A stretch of DNA of 64,000 bases. It comes from Vermamoeba vermiformis. Its lineage: Eukaryota; Tubulinea; Echinamoebida. The DNA is taken from assembly GCA_045837725.1 (NCBI GenBank), contig JBEWZL010000235.1, positions 372,001 through 436,000 of the forward strand. Reading direction: 5' to 3'. Under the pieces are notes generated by a model. It made no database searches. It worked only from the letters and a program-made list of their open reading frames with translations, and was not told the origin of the DNA. The translations under genes were made by a program, and so were the position numbers. This document shows positions 10,173 to 21,700 of the stretch, one piece after another (position 1 is the first letter of the stretch; the number at the start of each line of letters is the position of its first letter).

Positions 10173-13100
10173 ATGATCCACTACAAACGGATCATGCATA
10201 AATTGTTATGTATTGTCGTTGCGTGCCATGCGTTTATATTAGTAAATGCTGCACAACCTGGTAGCAGAAGTGGAGCTGCAACATGGTACTATAACGGCGA
10301 GTTATGGATGTTTGGTGGATCCGGATGGGACGAGACATCCAAGTCAGGTAAGAATTATTCCTTTGCCAATGAATACAATACCTAAAGCATAATATGGATT
10401 GAAATTCTCAACTAATATCCAATACTTATTCTAGAGGGCTATTTGAGCGATTTATGGAGCTTCGATCCGACAACGAATTACTGGGCGTTTGTTCACGGCA
10501 ATAATGTTCAAAATCAGCAGCCTAGCTCAACCGATCCACCTAGCAATAACCCTGGTGGACTAGTATATATGTGCTCATGGCTAGACGAAACTAATTCCTT
10601 GTGGCTGTTCGGAGGCGAATCCGTTACAAGTGCCATTAACCCGATTGGCTATTCAAGTGCAGTATGGCAATTCAATCCATTGACCAATCAGTGGAATATG
10701 GTGCTAGGAGGCTCTTCATATGGTTCTTATACGCCTACCTATCAGATCGGGCCTAGATCACTTCACGGATGTGTTTCAACGGATGGAGGCAAAACAGTCT
10801 ATGTCAGTGGCGGTGTCGGATACGACTCAAGCACTAATAAGGGTTAGTATATATTACAATCGGACATATCGGAGTTTTGTTGCTAGCATTATTTAATTGT
10901 GGAAAAATTTTTGTGACACCAGTCGTATACCGGAAATTAACCGAATTAATTATTAATATAATTCATTTGTTCAGGACTTTTAAACGATTTATGGTCCTAT
11001 TCACGCGTTAACAATCAATGGACATTTGAAAGTGGCAATGACACGCACGATTGCCTCGGCACTTTGAGCACGGTCAATGTGCCTTCAACAACGCAATATC
11101 CAGCGTGTAGCACTCGCACTGCATCATGGGCCACGGGCACTTCAGAAATATATTTCGTGGCTGGCCGTACGTACACAGGAATCAGCAATCAAGTGCTCCG
11201 TTACCGCGACTCAGCGCCGAGTGACTGGACTTTGTTCGGTGCTGGCGATTTGACCAAACGTCAGGCATCGGGCTCAGTCAGCGCCAATGGCAAAGTATGG
11301 CTGTTCGGAGGCTTGGGCGCTAGTGCTGCTGATACGAGCAAGAGCGGTAAGTTGAACGACGTTGTGACATTTTGCCACGTGTCAAAATCCTAATTACTAA
11401 ATCTTTTTTATCACGATACGCAGTGCTGTTATTATTTAGCAAAATTTTTGTAATTTCTTGGCAACCTCTGGTTGACGCAAACTTCTTTTTTGATGACACG
11501 TGCCAAACTGACACTTTGACAGGCATGTTGGCCGATCTGCTCGTATGGAATGGGACAGGATGGAAGTACGTGAAGGGTCCAAAAACAACGGATTCAATAG
11601 GCTCTTATCCTTCACAGCTCGGCACGGGCGACATCAATTCTTATCCCGGTGCACGACAGTACGCGATGATGTGGCTGGACAGTAATGATGACGTATGGCT
11701 GTTCGGCGGTCTTGGCTACGGCACTGATAGTTCAGTGGGCCAGTTGAATGATCTGTGGAAGTACACTGTGGCCACGAACATCTGGACCTGGGTCAGTGGC
11801 AGCAACACGTACAATCAGAACGGCAATTACACCGCCACACCTCGTCCTCCCGCCCCGCCTAAACCACCTGTCACCAGCACGCCTCTCACTTCAACTCCGG
11901 GCACTTCCCAGTCTCCTTCTAGCGCTGGCACGCCAATTGATCTGAGCCCGTCCGTTGCTGTACCAGGAATTAACAGTCCTGACAACTATTCGCCGGATTC
12001 AAGCAACAATGTCACTCTGCCTGGCAGTACGGACATGTCGCCTGAAGCAAAAATAGCAACAGGTGTCGTGGTGCCAGTAGTGGTCGTTGGAGTTGGAGTG
12101 CCGTTGTTGCTGACACTGTTGAAGCGGTGCAAGAAAAAACGACAAGCTGCTACGACCACTGCAGTGCCACTCGGATCGATTGACGGCGACAAGTACGATG
12201 TCATTGACGAGACTCAGAAAGGCACGTCTTACTCGCCTATTGACAGCACTACAACGGTACCTACGACATTGGCTCAGACTGAACTCACTGGCGACAGCAG
12301 ATTGATTCCTTATACAGCTGTCACTCTTGACAAAGAGATCGGAGAAGGTTCATACGGCAAAGGTACGTAGTTCATATTGATGTCATTTTAAGCCTTTGAA
12401 AGATTCGTTTAGTTATGAATTGTGAAATTTCTATCGGCAGGTTGTTTGAACGATTGAAGTGATAATTCTAACGTATATAATTTGTCACTTAGTGTACCTT
12501 GGCAAGCTCAGAACGACAAAAGTAGCCATCAAAGTCGCCAACACAAAACTGTCGCAGGAAGAATTCATCAGAGAAGCCAACTTCCAACTATCCATTCCTC
12601 CGCATCCAAACATTGTGCAACTTCTCGGTGTCTCGATTGACGGTCCACAGCCGCTAGTCGTGCTGGAGTACTGCAACGAAGGCAGCCTTGACAACGTTTT
12701 GTTTGATACGGATAAGATCAAAACACCCGCGGAACAAATCGCCCTTGCTGAAGCTATTGCACGAGGCGTCGATCACTTGCATCAGAATAACATCGTGCAT
12801 CGTGATTTAGCGGCCAGAAATATCTTGGTGCACCGCGGCGAGCCCAAAATATCCGATTTTGGCATGTCACGAAAACTCAAAGAAGTGTCGCAGGTCGGCA
12901 AGACAGCAACAAGTATTGGCCCGTTGCGGTGGATGGCGCCTGAAGCACTCGGCGAACAATTATACAGCACGAAGTCGGATGTGTGGTCGTTTGGCATGAT
13001 TTTGTATGAGATTGTGGCCCATCAAGAGCCGCATGTCAGCGAAGATTTGATCGGCATCGCTATTAAGATCAGAGATAGGGGATACACGCCTATTATTCCT

Positions 13101-13220
13101 AATGATTGTCCGCCTGTGCTGCGTCAAGTGATGCAGATGTGTTGGAAACTCGATCCGAAAGAACGACCGGAAATGAGCGCCATATGTGCTATACTTGAAG
13201 GCGCACCTAGTCACGGATAA
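10173..13220 (+). CDS. Receptor-like protein kinase with Kelch-repeat ectodomain
   Basis: Five exons (10173-10347, 10435-10842, 10975-11346, 11523-12362, 12493-13220) join in phase into 840 residues. A signal peptide (LLCIVVACHAFILVNA) begins the protein; the second Met at 10194 could also be the start. The ectodomain is a Kelch propeller with blades such as ELWMFGGSGWDE, SDLWSFDPTTNYW, VWLFGGLGA and NDLWKYTVATNIWTW, followed by a Pro/Ser/Thr-rich stalk. A transmembrane helix (VVVPVVVVGVGVPLLLTLL) precedes KRCKKKR. The kinase domain has GEGSYGKV, VAIKVAN, HRDLAARN, ISDFGMSR, GPLRWMAPEAL and a CW-DP-RP C-lobe. There is no tyrosine in the activation loop. The cytoplasmic half pairs closely with the FG-GAP kinase upstream, while the ectodomains are unrelated propellers. 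Confidence 0.9.
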
Positions 13221-13370
13221 AACTACCGTGCAATATATAAAGTAGCAGTTAGGAATTATCCTATTTTTTTCCGACGGATCTTGGGACTGGTTGTGAGTCG
13301 GAACAGAGATCCAAACCAAAAACTATCTTCGTTTAATCTATTGCAACGCATTTCAAACAATACTGCGGCT

Positions 13371-16250
13371 ATGAAGCGAAAGTTGGACGACTACACTGCT
13401 GAGGCCAGACCTTTTAAGGTACTTAGGAGCTTCAATTTTACCTTCTGAACCACTAGAAATATTAATTGACTTTGACCCCCAAAAAATTATGTTTTTTCTG
13501 CAGGAAAATTACAGTTCGAGTTGAGAATCAATTTACGAGAATTTATTAATGTTTTTTTATTTATCCTCCTTCTTGTTCAGCAATACGCAGCTTGATTATG
13601 ATAGATTATAATATTATAATGGATTATAAAATTATTTCGAATCATATTAACCTATAATTTCGATAGCGCTTTAAACTGAATCCGATCGACGACATTGAAA
13701 ATTGTCTTAACCGTCACTTTCACGTCGGCGAGTACGGTTCCCATGAGGAGGCAATAAATGAGGAATTGGAACCACTACCGCCATTGGAACAAGCATTGTT
13801 ATTTGGCTCTGAAAAAGAATTTCGGGATGCGATCAGTCCCTTGCAAGATCTGAATCAGTTGATCGGCGGTGAATCTTACGAAGATACAAAAGAAACAGTA
13901 TTGATGATCGCTATCACTAGAGGATTCACCGAGATCGCTATAGAGCTTTTGCCAAAAGGCGGATCTCACGATCTTTTCGTCCGAATATCAACACGCACTT
14001 CATTACGCGTGTGAGAATGATAACGATGAGGTCGCCCTTGCCATACTCGACATAATGAAAGACGATGAAGACTACTTGAATGCTTTGGACAATGATTTCA
14101 TGACGCCTCTGTTCTACGCAGCTCAGAACGGCAACAAAACTATTTGCAAAAGATTGCTCACGTTGGGAGCGAAACAAAAATTCTTTGCTGAAGACTATGA
14201 TAGTCCTGAAGAGCATCAAAACAATGTTGCGTTTTGTGCGAGATATTTTGCAGCCGACAGTCTGGACGTGGAAACTTTCAAGTTGTTCATCAACAACGAC
14301 GTGAAGCGTGATTATGGCGGCTTTATCAAGGACAAAGAAGATTTGGTGAAGTATTTTATGGCGTGTACTTTGATAGAACCATTTCTGGTGCAGTACATGA
14401 ACGACCTCAAAGATTACAACCCATACGACATTCATATTGCCCAAGTTACTATGGATGGCTTGAGAGGCGATGAGAGTGCAGAGCCATCAGTAGATGAAGG
14501 TGGTCAATTGGAAAGTGCTTTGGAAGGTTACGAGTTGATTGATCTTTGCAGACGATTCTTTCCTGACAAATTAGAGTGCCAATACTATTTATGGAAATAT
14601 GCAATTGGATGCAATCCCAAGCCTATTCATGCTATAATTATGGGTGATTTGGACATGCTTAAGTACTTGCTTAAAAAACACAAAGACATGACACCTGCAG
14701 AATATTGGCCAGATTATGATGATGGGCCTGTTGTGGCTCAAACTGTCATATCATTTGCTACTAGCAACAATGACCTTCAGCTACTCAAATACATTTGTGA
14801 AGATCTTGGCTTGTTGGAGTTGCTGGGTCAAAAATACACCTTTGAAATTCCTCCTGATGTCACTGGCCAATACGGCAAGAACACCCCAAGCTTGCGGGAG
14901 GAGGTATTTGGGGGGGGAAGGTGTTCAGGAGAGGGTCTCTGAAGGATGTTCAGTAAGTGTTATAGCTTGCTGTCTAGTGCTAGATTGAAAGAAGGGTGCC
15001 GCAGTGAGCTTATTGTAAATGAGCAGCCAGAGTCTAGCTATAAGCAAGCCAGGAGAGGGTTAAGAAGTCAGCAAATTGAGGTGTTGAGCGAGAGGTAGCT
15101 GTTATAAAGGATGAAGATGCGGAGAGTAAAAAAAAGGTATTGTAAATGAGGTAGTATGCGAGGCAACATTGGGGGTAGGTGGAGAAAAGGTGCATGGGTT
15201 GAGAGGAGAAGAGGTTGAGAGGCGGAGAGAGGGAACGGAGGTTTGAGAGCATAGAAAAACGAATTCCGGAGGAACCCTCCACCCTGGCCAAATAAGGAAA
15301 TACCTCAAGTCATTAGGTGGTGTTGAAGACAAACTGCAAGTGTTTGAATACTTTGAAAAAGAAGATCCATCATTGGTTCTATATGATTATGTAAGTTGCT
15401 CTAACATACTTTAACCAATTGCTGATTGCTGCACAATGTTTAGAGAGGATGCTGGGAAGCAAATGATGAGCAAGAAGTTCCTATGGAGACATTAACTTCA
15501 GTTCAGTCAGAACAAGAAGGTCCAATTGTGCACATTGGAAACGATGTTCTGATTGAAATTCTTACACATATCAATGCACCCCACAATCAGGTTCCTCAAC
15601 ATTATGATGCTATAATGAACCACTAATACTTGTATTATAGTTACTTGCAAAAGTATGCAAAAGATTCAGCCAAACACTTCAACAACCTGAATTCTGGAGA
15701 GTAAGTCATATTTCGTGCAAAATGACAATTCTGATAAAATCGTTGCAGTGTTATTGGACCAAAAGAGTTGAATTTGCAGTGATGTCAACTGAGTGTTTTG
15801 ATTGGACGAAAGTTGTGGATTTTGTCAAAAATGTTGAATTTCCCACTTTTAGAAATGGTACTCGACAAAAAGGCTTGACTGTGTGCAAATTAGCCAATAT
15901 AAGTGCAATGGAAGGAACATTCTGCTATGAAATCATCAATCTTACTACTGGAAAGAAGGAATTGGTTGAACAAGATTTTTATGCTGATCCATTTGTGCGT
16001 TGTGCTGAAGATGAAACCATCAATTTTGGAGATATCTCTCCCATCACGTAAGCAATCTTGATTATAAGATTGATCTTTAAATAATTTATTTCACATTTCT
16101 AGTTCACCAAATGGACATCCAGCACTTTATAATGCACAAAAAGTGATGCAATTCATTCCTTCAGGCAAAATAACGCTGAAAACAATCCAAATCAAAGATG
16201 TTGCTAAATATTGGAGTGAAGAGACACTCATCAAGAATTGTTATTATTAA
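13371..16250 (+). CDS. Ankyrin-like/F-box protein, with a frame break and an inserted segment
   Basis: The first exon (13371-13418, MKRKLDDYTAEARPFK) joins 13667 onward. Ankyrin-like helices follow (ETVLMIAITRGFTEIAIELL; NDFMTPLFYAAQNGNKTICKRLL). The frame breaks near 13975-13985: the text before it ends LLPKGGSHDLF, and QHALHYACENDNDE resumes one base out of phase, with no good splice signal. A purine-rich tract at about 14903-15254 then interrupts the gene; its splice joins are uncertain. Coding resumes with GQIRKYLKSLGGVEDK. Exons 15444-15590 and 15641-15700 give an F-box (HIGNDVLIEILTHI, LLAKVCKRFSQTL). Exons 15749-16047 and 16103-16250 give a C-terminal domain ending IKNCYY. Such proteins usually bring substrates to SCF ubiquitin ligases. 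It may be a pseudogene or carry an assembly error. Confidence 0.65.
14897..15271. repeat. Purine-rich inserted segment inside the ankyrin/F-box gene
   Basis: A stretch of about 370 bases, strongly G/A-rich on the plus strand, unlike its surroundings. It includes a run of eight G near 14910, and GTATTTGG at its left end looks like a donor. TATTGTAAATGAG occurs twice inside it (near 15012 and 15138). The hexamer GGAGGA borders it on both sides (near 14897 and 15268), as a target-site duplication would. It is removed by splicing or breaks the gene; I could not choose a join that fits both donor and phase. A non-autonomous mobile element or introner-like insertion is a fair guess only. Confidence 0.4.
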
Positions 16251-16330
16251 CACCTTTGTGGCACGAACAATCTCTTCAAACATAACTCACTTTACTTAAT
16301 AAATCTCTCTAGCATTATCCAGCGTTTGCA

Positions 16331-17245
16331 GGTGGCAAGATAAGACAACTAGACTATCAATGAATGCTTCGGAAGTGTCATAAATGATGTGGGCGTAAAT
16401 TTGGCTGTAAGTTCGGGAACAAAAGTAGTCCTTCATATTTTATATTTAATATCTAATACGCCCTATTAGATTACAAACCGAGAGCACATCAACCAGCGAA
16501 GATGTAAAATCAAATCATCGCCAACATTGCCGCGTTATTCAATGATTTGCATGTGACAGACCCGGTATTTTGATGAGAGAAGAGCAATAGTCAATGGGAT
16601 TTATTCGTGACGTTCTTGCGGAAAATATTGCGGGAGATCACTTATGTGATTGCAACAGTATGGCGGTCGGACACCTACTTGCTTTTATTCCCTCTTTTAA
16701 TGGATTTTTCTCACGTATAGATATTCTATAATGTTTGTGTAAGTGTTAATAATAAAATGTGGTAACAACTTTTTTTTTTCGTTTTGGGTTCTTTGAATGT
16801 TTTTGACAATACCTCACATCATGTCGTTCTCGTTGAAGCAAAATTTAGCCATAGGACCTACTAATGTGACGTCATACATTATTGATGCTAATTATTAAAG
16901 TTTTGAAATGTAGCTGGGCCGTCTAGAGATCGGAGAAATTTTCAAATTAGCACAAAAAATTGTAAAAATTACTTTCTGCATGAGATCATAGTGCATATAT
17001 TATTTGTGGAAGTCACGGAATATTTTTAAATTATTGGAAAGGGTTGAATTTCGGATGTCACCTGGATCGGGATTTGCTATTAACAATTGCTATCCATACG
17101 TACATCAATAAATTTAACGCATTATTCATCAGATCAGAGTCGTGATCTTCATGCGTTTAGTTCCTCTTTCAAACTTCGGGCTTGAATAGGCGGATCGAAC
17201 TCTCTAACGGCAATACAACAGTCTTGTAAGCTCACATCCAGCAGT
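16331..17245 (-). pseudogene. Decayed 5' fragment of the XRN-type exonuclease gene
   Basis: The segment is a worn copy of the 5' end of the exonuclease gene at 18751-22627. The clearest match is GGTGGCAAGATAAGAC at 16331, equal to 21865 in exon 4 and running on for about 90 bases. AAGCAAAATTTAGCCATAGGACC near 16837 matches exon 3. ATGTCACCTGGATCG near 17056 matches intron 1, and the segment at 17105-17245 matches exon 1. Most of exon 2 is deleted. Roughly 350 bases at 16430-16790 have no counterpart in the intact copy, so they are an insertion. Frames are broken throughout, and no start codon or continuous reading frame remains. It lies head-to-head with the START gene at 17685, as the intact copy does with 22957. 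Confidence 0.75.
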
Positions 17246-17684
17246 TATATTGCTAAGGAGTTGTTGGTCTCGGTTGAATATTGGATCGACAAAATGCCAA
17301 CACCACAGGATTTCATTACCTTTTTTTTCGGATCCACAACTCAATACGCTCTCACTAAAAGATCGGGCTCCAAAAAATGCTTAAGATGCGCGATCGTCTC
17401 GGATGGTACTGAACTCATCGTTCTGCGATAGATTGAACGTACTTCAAAAAAAGGAGATTTAATAATTACAACTTTTGTTTGTAACGAGTTGGCCTCTGAT
17501 TATATCCATAAATAATCCAATTTAGTATCACATATGGCGATTATTTTCGTTTGGGTACCCAATTCCCAATTTGTCTCCGGATGGGAATGGTGGTTCGGGT
17601 AAATTAATTCTCTATTGTAGCGCGCCACGCCCGAAACAATAAATTAACTTCCGTTCTTCGAACATTCACCATACAGCCATTACA

Positions 17685-18618
17685 ATGCAAGTCACTAAGG
17701 AAAATTATCGTCAGATTGCGAAGGAAAAAACGGATCTGCTCCTCTCATGCGCAAAAGCAGACATGTAAATGCTTGATCTTGCCTATAAATACTTATTAAA
17801 TGTTTAGATGGAAGCTCGAAAAGTCAAAGCACGACGTTCAAGTCTTTAGAGGCAAAACTGGTACGCCACTTTCCCAAAGGATCGAGAAAACTAATTACAT
17901 TTAGACGACGGAAGCGTTCTAATTAAGGGAGAAGGACTCGTGACTGTAAGTTTAAAAGGATATGTATTTGATTGTAACAACTTTGATTCAGGGAACCGTA
18001 AAATCCATCCAAGATCAAGCTTCGGATGCGGAAAAGAACGCGAGAGAGTTAGACTCGGGAGTTTCTTCGGCCAAAGAAGTTGATCGATTTGACGAAGATA
18101 ATTGGTTCATCTATCAGACCAATAAGATGGTAAGGGATCCAGATTCAAATAGATCTGATCCGGATTAATCTACTTTCGCAGCCTGTTCCGGTTACTCACC
18201 GAGATTTCATCACGTTTCAAACTCGCAAAATGATTACGGATGATTTGGGCGTTAATCTTGCAACATCTTGTGTCCGGGATGACGTGCCCGAAGAAAAGAA
18301 ATACGTGCGAGGCGTTATTCATGGTAAAGTCACTACGATTAATCGTAGTATGTTAATATTATTTATATTATCTAATATGATTCAGTTGCCGGATACATCG
18401 TCGAGAAGCACGATGACAAACAATGCAAAGTCACGTTCGTTTTACGAGTGGATCTCAAGGTACGCTACAGGCTTTTTCATTTGAATTTTTGGATGTTAAT
18501 TCCTTTATATTGACGTTGCTAATACTAGGGAATGGTTCCTGCATTCGCTGTTGCTTCAGCATCTTTGGAACAAGGATTCAGAATTACTCACCTGCGCAAG
18601 ATTATGGAGTCTTTGTAA
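17685..18618 (+). CDS. START-domain lipid-transfer protein, copy A
   Basis: Seven exons (17685-17764, 17808-17860, 17905-17945, 17992-18129, 18182-18323, 18386-18459, 18529-18618) make 205 residues. The family is the StAR-related lipid-transfer (START/SRPBCC) fold, a hydrophobic pocket that binds sterol, phospholipid or ceramide. The features seen are an N-terminal helix (MQVTKENYRQIAKEKTDLLL) and WKLEKSKHDVQVFRGKTG (the W-x-x-x-K-x-x-x-V/I-x-V opening of START). HRDFITFQTRKMI follows in the R-D-F central strand, and the C-terminal helix is LEQGFRITHLRKIMESL. It has no signal peptide, so it is probably cytosolic. Every exon boundary matches copy B (22957-23892) exactly, and exon lengths are identical. 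Upstream is the decayed exonuclease fragment on the other strand. Ligand unknown. Confidence 0.82.
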
Positions 18619-18750
18619 GCAGTAGACTTCTGTGTAACGAAACTTTACGAGTTTATTAAGCAATTAATCGCGCTCGGACAAATAAAGTTAATAAATTTAA
18701 GAGTATTCGATAAAAATCTAGTTTGAATTACTATTTTTATTTTTCCAACG

Positions 18751-21700
18751 TTACTTAATAAATCTCCGTAGCATTGTTACAAACGTCTTAACTTGCATAT
18801 TATTAATCATTTTTGTCGGTTTCTTTGATCGCAGCAGATCTACTGGTCCGGATCTCGGTTGATTTTGTTTTGTTGTTTGATTGAATATGGACTTGTTGAA
18901 TAGACTAGAGGGGGTATTATAATATCTTGCTGGTAATTTGAGACTATCAGACTCTTGCAAAGGCCGCTTATCTTCGCTTAAGCAATTCAAGTGCGTTCTG
19001 AACTTCGAGATCCGTTCTACCAAATAAGGAAATGCTTCACAGACCACTTTGATATCGTTATCGGAGATATAAGCTTCATCTGCAATGTTCTTGTTATTAG
19101 TCTTTGCAAAATTTTTCGTTTCCGAGGACCGTTTGTAGATCAGCACTGTCGGTTGAAATTTGACGTAATTTCCAGCAAGGTCTTTATCGTCCTTATTCTC
19201 TGATATTATGCGATCTACTTCTTCGTTGAATTCTTTGATTTTGTTATCGAAATAAATCGTCTTTTGCGTTGTATTTACATGCGGGGTCAAAACTTGAGTG
19301 CCGATCTGCATTTCTGCAAATTGTTTTGGGACGATAGATTTGAACTAAAATTAATATGGTTAGCTAAAATATCATTAATATGAGGTATAAATTTATATCA
19401 TAAATTTGCGAGTTTGGAATTTGAACAGTGATAAAAAATTTTTGGATGCGATCCAAAAAGTTAGTTGGATCCCAACCTGACGTAACGTAATAAGGGTATG
19501 TATTATAAACTTACTAAACTAGCTGAGCTAATAGCCGCGCAGAACATTAGAGGAGACATTCCGCCAATATTCGAGATCGCATCTGGCCCTCTTCGTGCTT
19601 GAACTTCGGGCAAATTTTCGATTTGCGTGCCTTGTCCAAACTCGTTCAATTTGACCGGCAAAAATACTTCTGAGTCATTTTGTTTCAGTGCCGGGTGATT
19701 TGGATTGGCTGCAATGGCTAGCAGGTCGTATACTGTCGGACCAAAAATGTACGGGAAAAAATAATTGAAACTTAGGCAATGAGAGGTCCAATAATTAACT
19801 ACCCATATAATCATCTATATATTAATATCATTAGTACAATGTAATTGATAAAAAGTTCATTTCGATCGATAAAAAAAGTGACACTTGAAATGACACGTGT
19901 CAACGAGTAGATCCGACACTTACTGCAAGATACTCGACTGCTACTTGCGCTTTAATAGGAGGCACCGCAGCAGTGATATTCAATTCGTCTTTAGCTGCAA
20001 CAAGGCGTTAGTTAAGCAGATCCGTGAAAAAAAATCGTGAAAAATTGTATTTTCCTTTTATGGTAAACTTACGTTCAGTTTTGATCAATTCATCGAGTTC
20101 CCAGGTCTGCGCGGAAGTCAATTCCACAATCTGCTCGAAATCTCGTGTGCTCAATCTCTTCGCAACTTCGTTCATGAACGGCGAGTCCTTTTTTAGTGCC
20201 AAAATTGACGCTCGTCGAATTGCCTCTTTTTGGAAAGTTCCTTTAGCCCGCGCAATTTCAATCGGAATACTTCCGTCTTCAAACTTTTTCTCGGAAGTAA
20301 TCGTTACTCGATGTTTTGTCGGATGTAACGCAATGTTTGCGACAACTTCGACCGATGATGCTGTCACTTCGATTGACTCAAACAGTGGTGCGTGGCCGAA
20401 AATAATCTGCAAATATCGCAATTAGAACTCCGTGACAATCAGCCGTAGTTGAAAACTCAGACAAAAGTTACAAAAAGTATGCGCTATTACTAGCTTGATT
20501 TGAATTGTATATCAATACAGTAAATATTTTATGATGAGTATATGATATTAGTTTAGCGTACCTGACTGATCATTGCAACTGCAGACAACGGACTTTCTTT
20601 GCTTAACTTGAATCCGGGCTTTCTGTTTGACATAAAAAATTATCAGTATTAGCACCATAATAAGGCATAAAAATATAATGGTTTTAAATGAACGGCATAT
20701 TATAATAATTTTCGCTATCAAGTGGCACCAGATCTGATCTAAACCAACGTACCCTTTTCGATCGAGCCACACGACTTCATGATAACTCTCTCTGAGTGCC
20801 GAGACTTTGACGACTTCAGCCAAGAACTTCAAGTCCATGCTCTGCAAATCACCTTGTTGCGTGACAGCACCGACAATGCTGCGCGATTCGTTCTCGGGCC
20901 GTTGTTTCAAGCGACAGTAGTTGATCCAGCACTGCTTGAATTTGAACGTGGCGCATTTAGGCAAGTAATCGCCGCCGTTGAGAAGGCACAGCACCATGAA
21001 ATCTCGAACGATGTGTTCTATAAAAGGAAATCGGAATAAATTTTTGCAACGATTGGATCACGAAGAGAAAATTCTGTTTTTTCAGTGGAATTTTTAATAT
21101 TCCAATACGGAAGTATATTTTAATTATTACTATATTTGGTAATGTACCTCTATCGCCGAGCAGTCCGGAGCAAAGTTTTTCTTTCAAAAATTCCAAGTTG
21201 TAATGTTTCCACAAGTTCAATTGTTCGCAGCGGAGCAAATCTACGCCGAATAGAGTTTGATTCATTCCTAAAAAGGAAATTAAGTGACATTAGCACCACT
21301 CAAATTTTCAACGTGCTTCACATTATGACGTTAAACTTACCCATAACTATCAGATCCGAGTCACTATAAAAAAATACACTTATTAATATGGTGACTTAAA
21401 TAATACCTATTATGGATTCGAATTTTTGAAAGCTAGGGCTGGATCTGGTGAACTAATGTTTGGTACGTACTTTCCGACCACGAGACATTTATCTCCCTTG
21501 ACGAGATTGCAAATATTTTCATTTGCAGACGCAGCAGCCATGTGACGCATGTGTTCGAAGATTTTGAACTCGCCTTCTCCTTCACGATCTGCTCCGCTCA
21601 CGAAGAATTTCAACTGACGCATTAAAATTAGTTAAAATCGTTCAAATAGTAAATAATATAATTGTATCTTATATCGTAATCAATATGTGAAGAGTTAATT

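Noticed and set aside
13976-14028. A 52-base intron explaining the ankyrin frame break
   Set aside because: The donor GTCCGA is unlike the GTAAGT/GTACGT donors used everywhere else and the segment itself encodes ankyrin-like sequence.
20024-20425. 133-codon plus-strand frame
   Set aside because: Exact antisense shadow of exonuclease exon 10; no domain.
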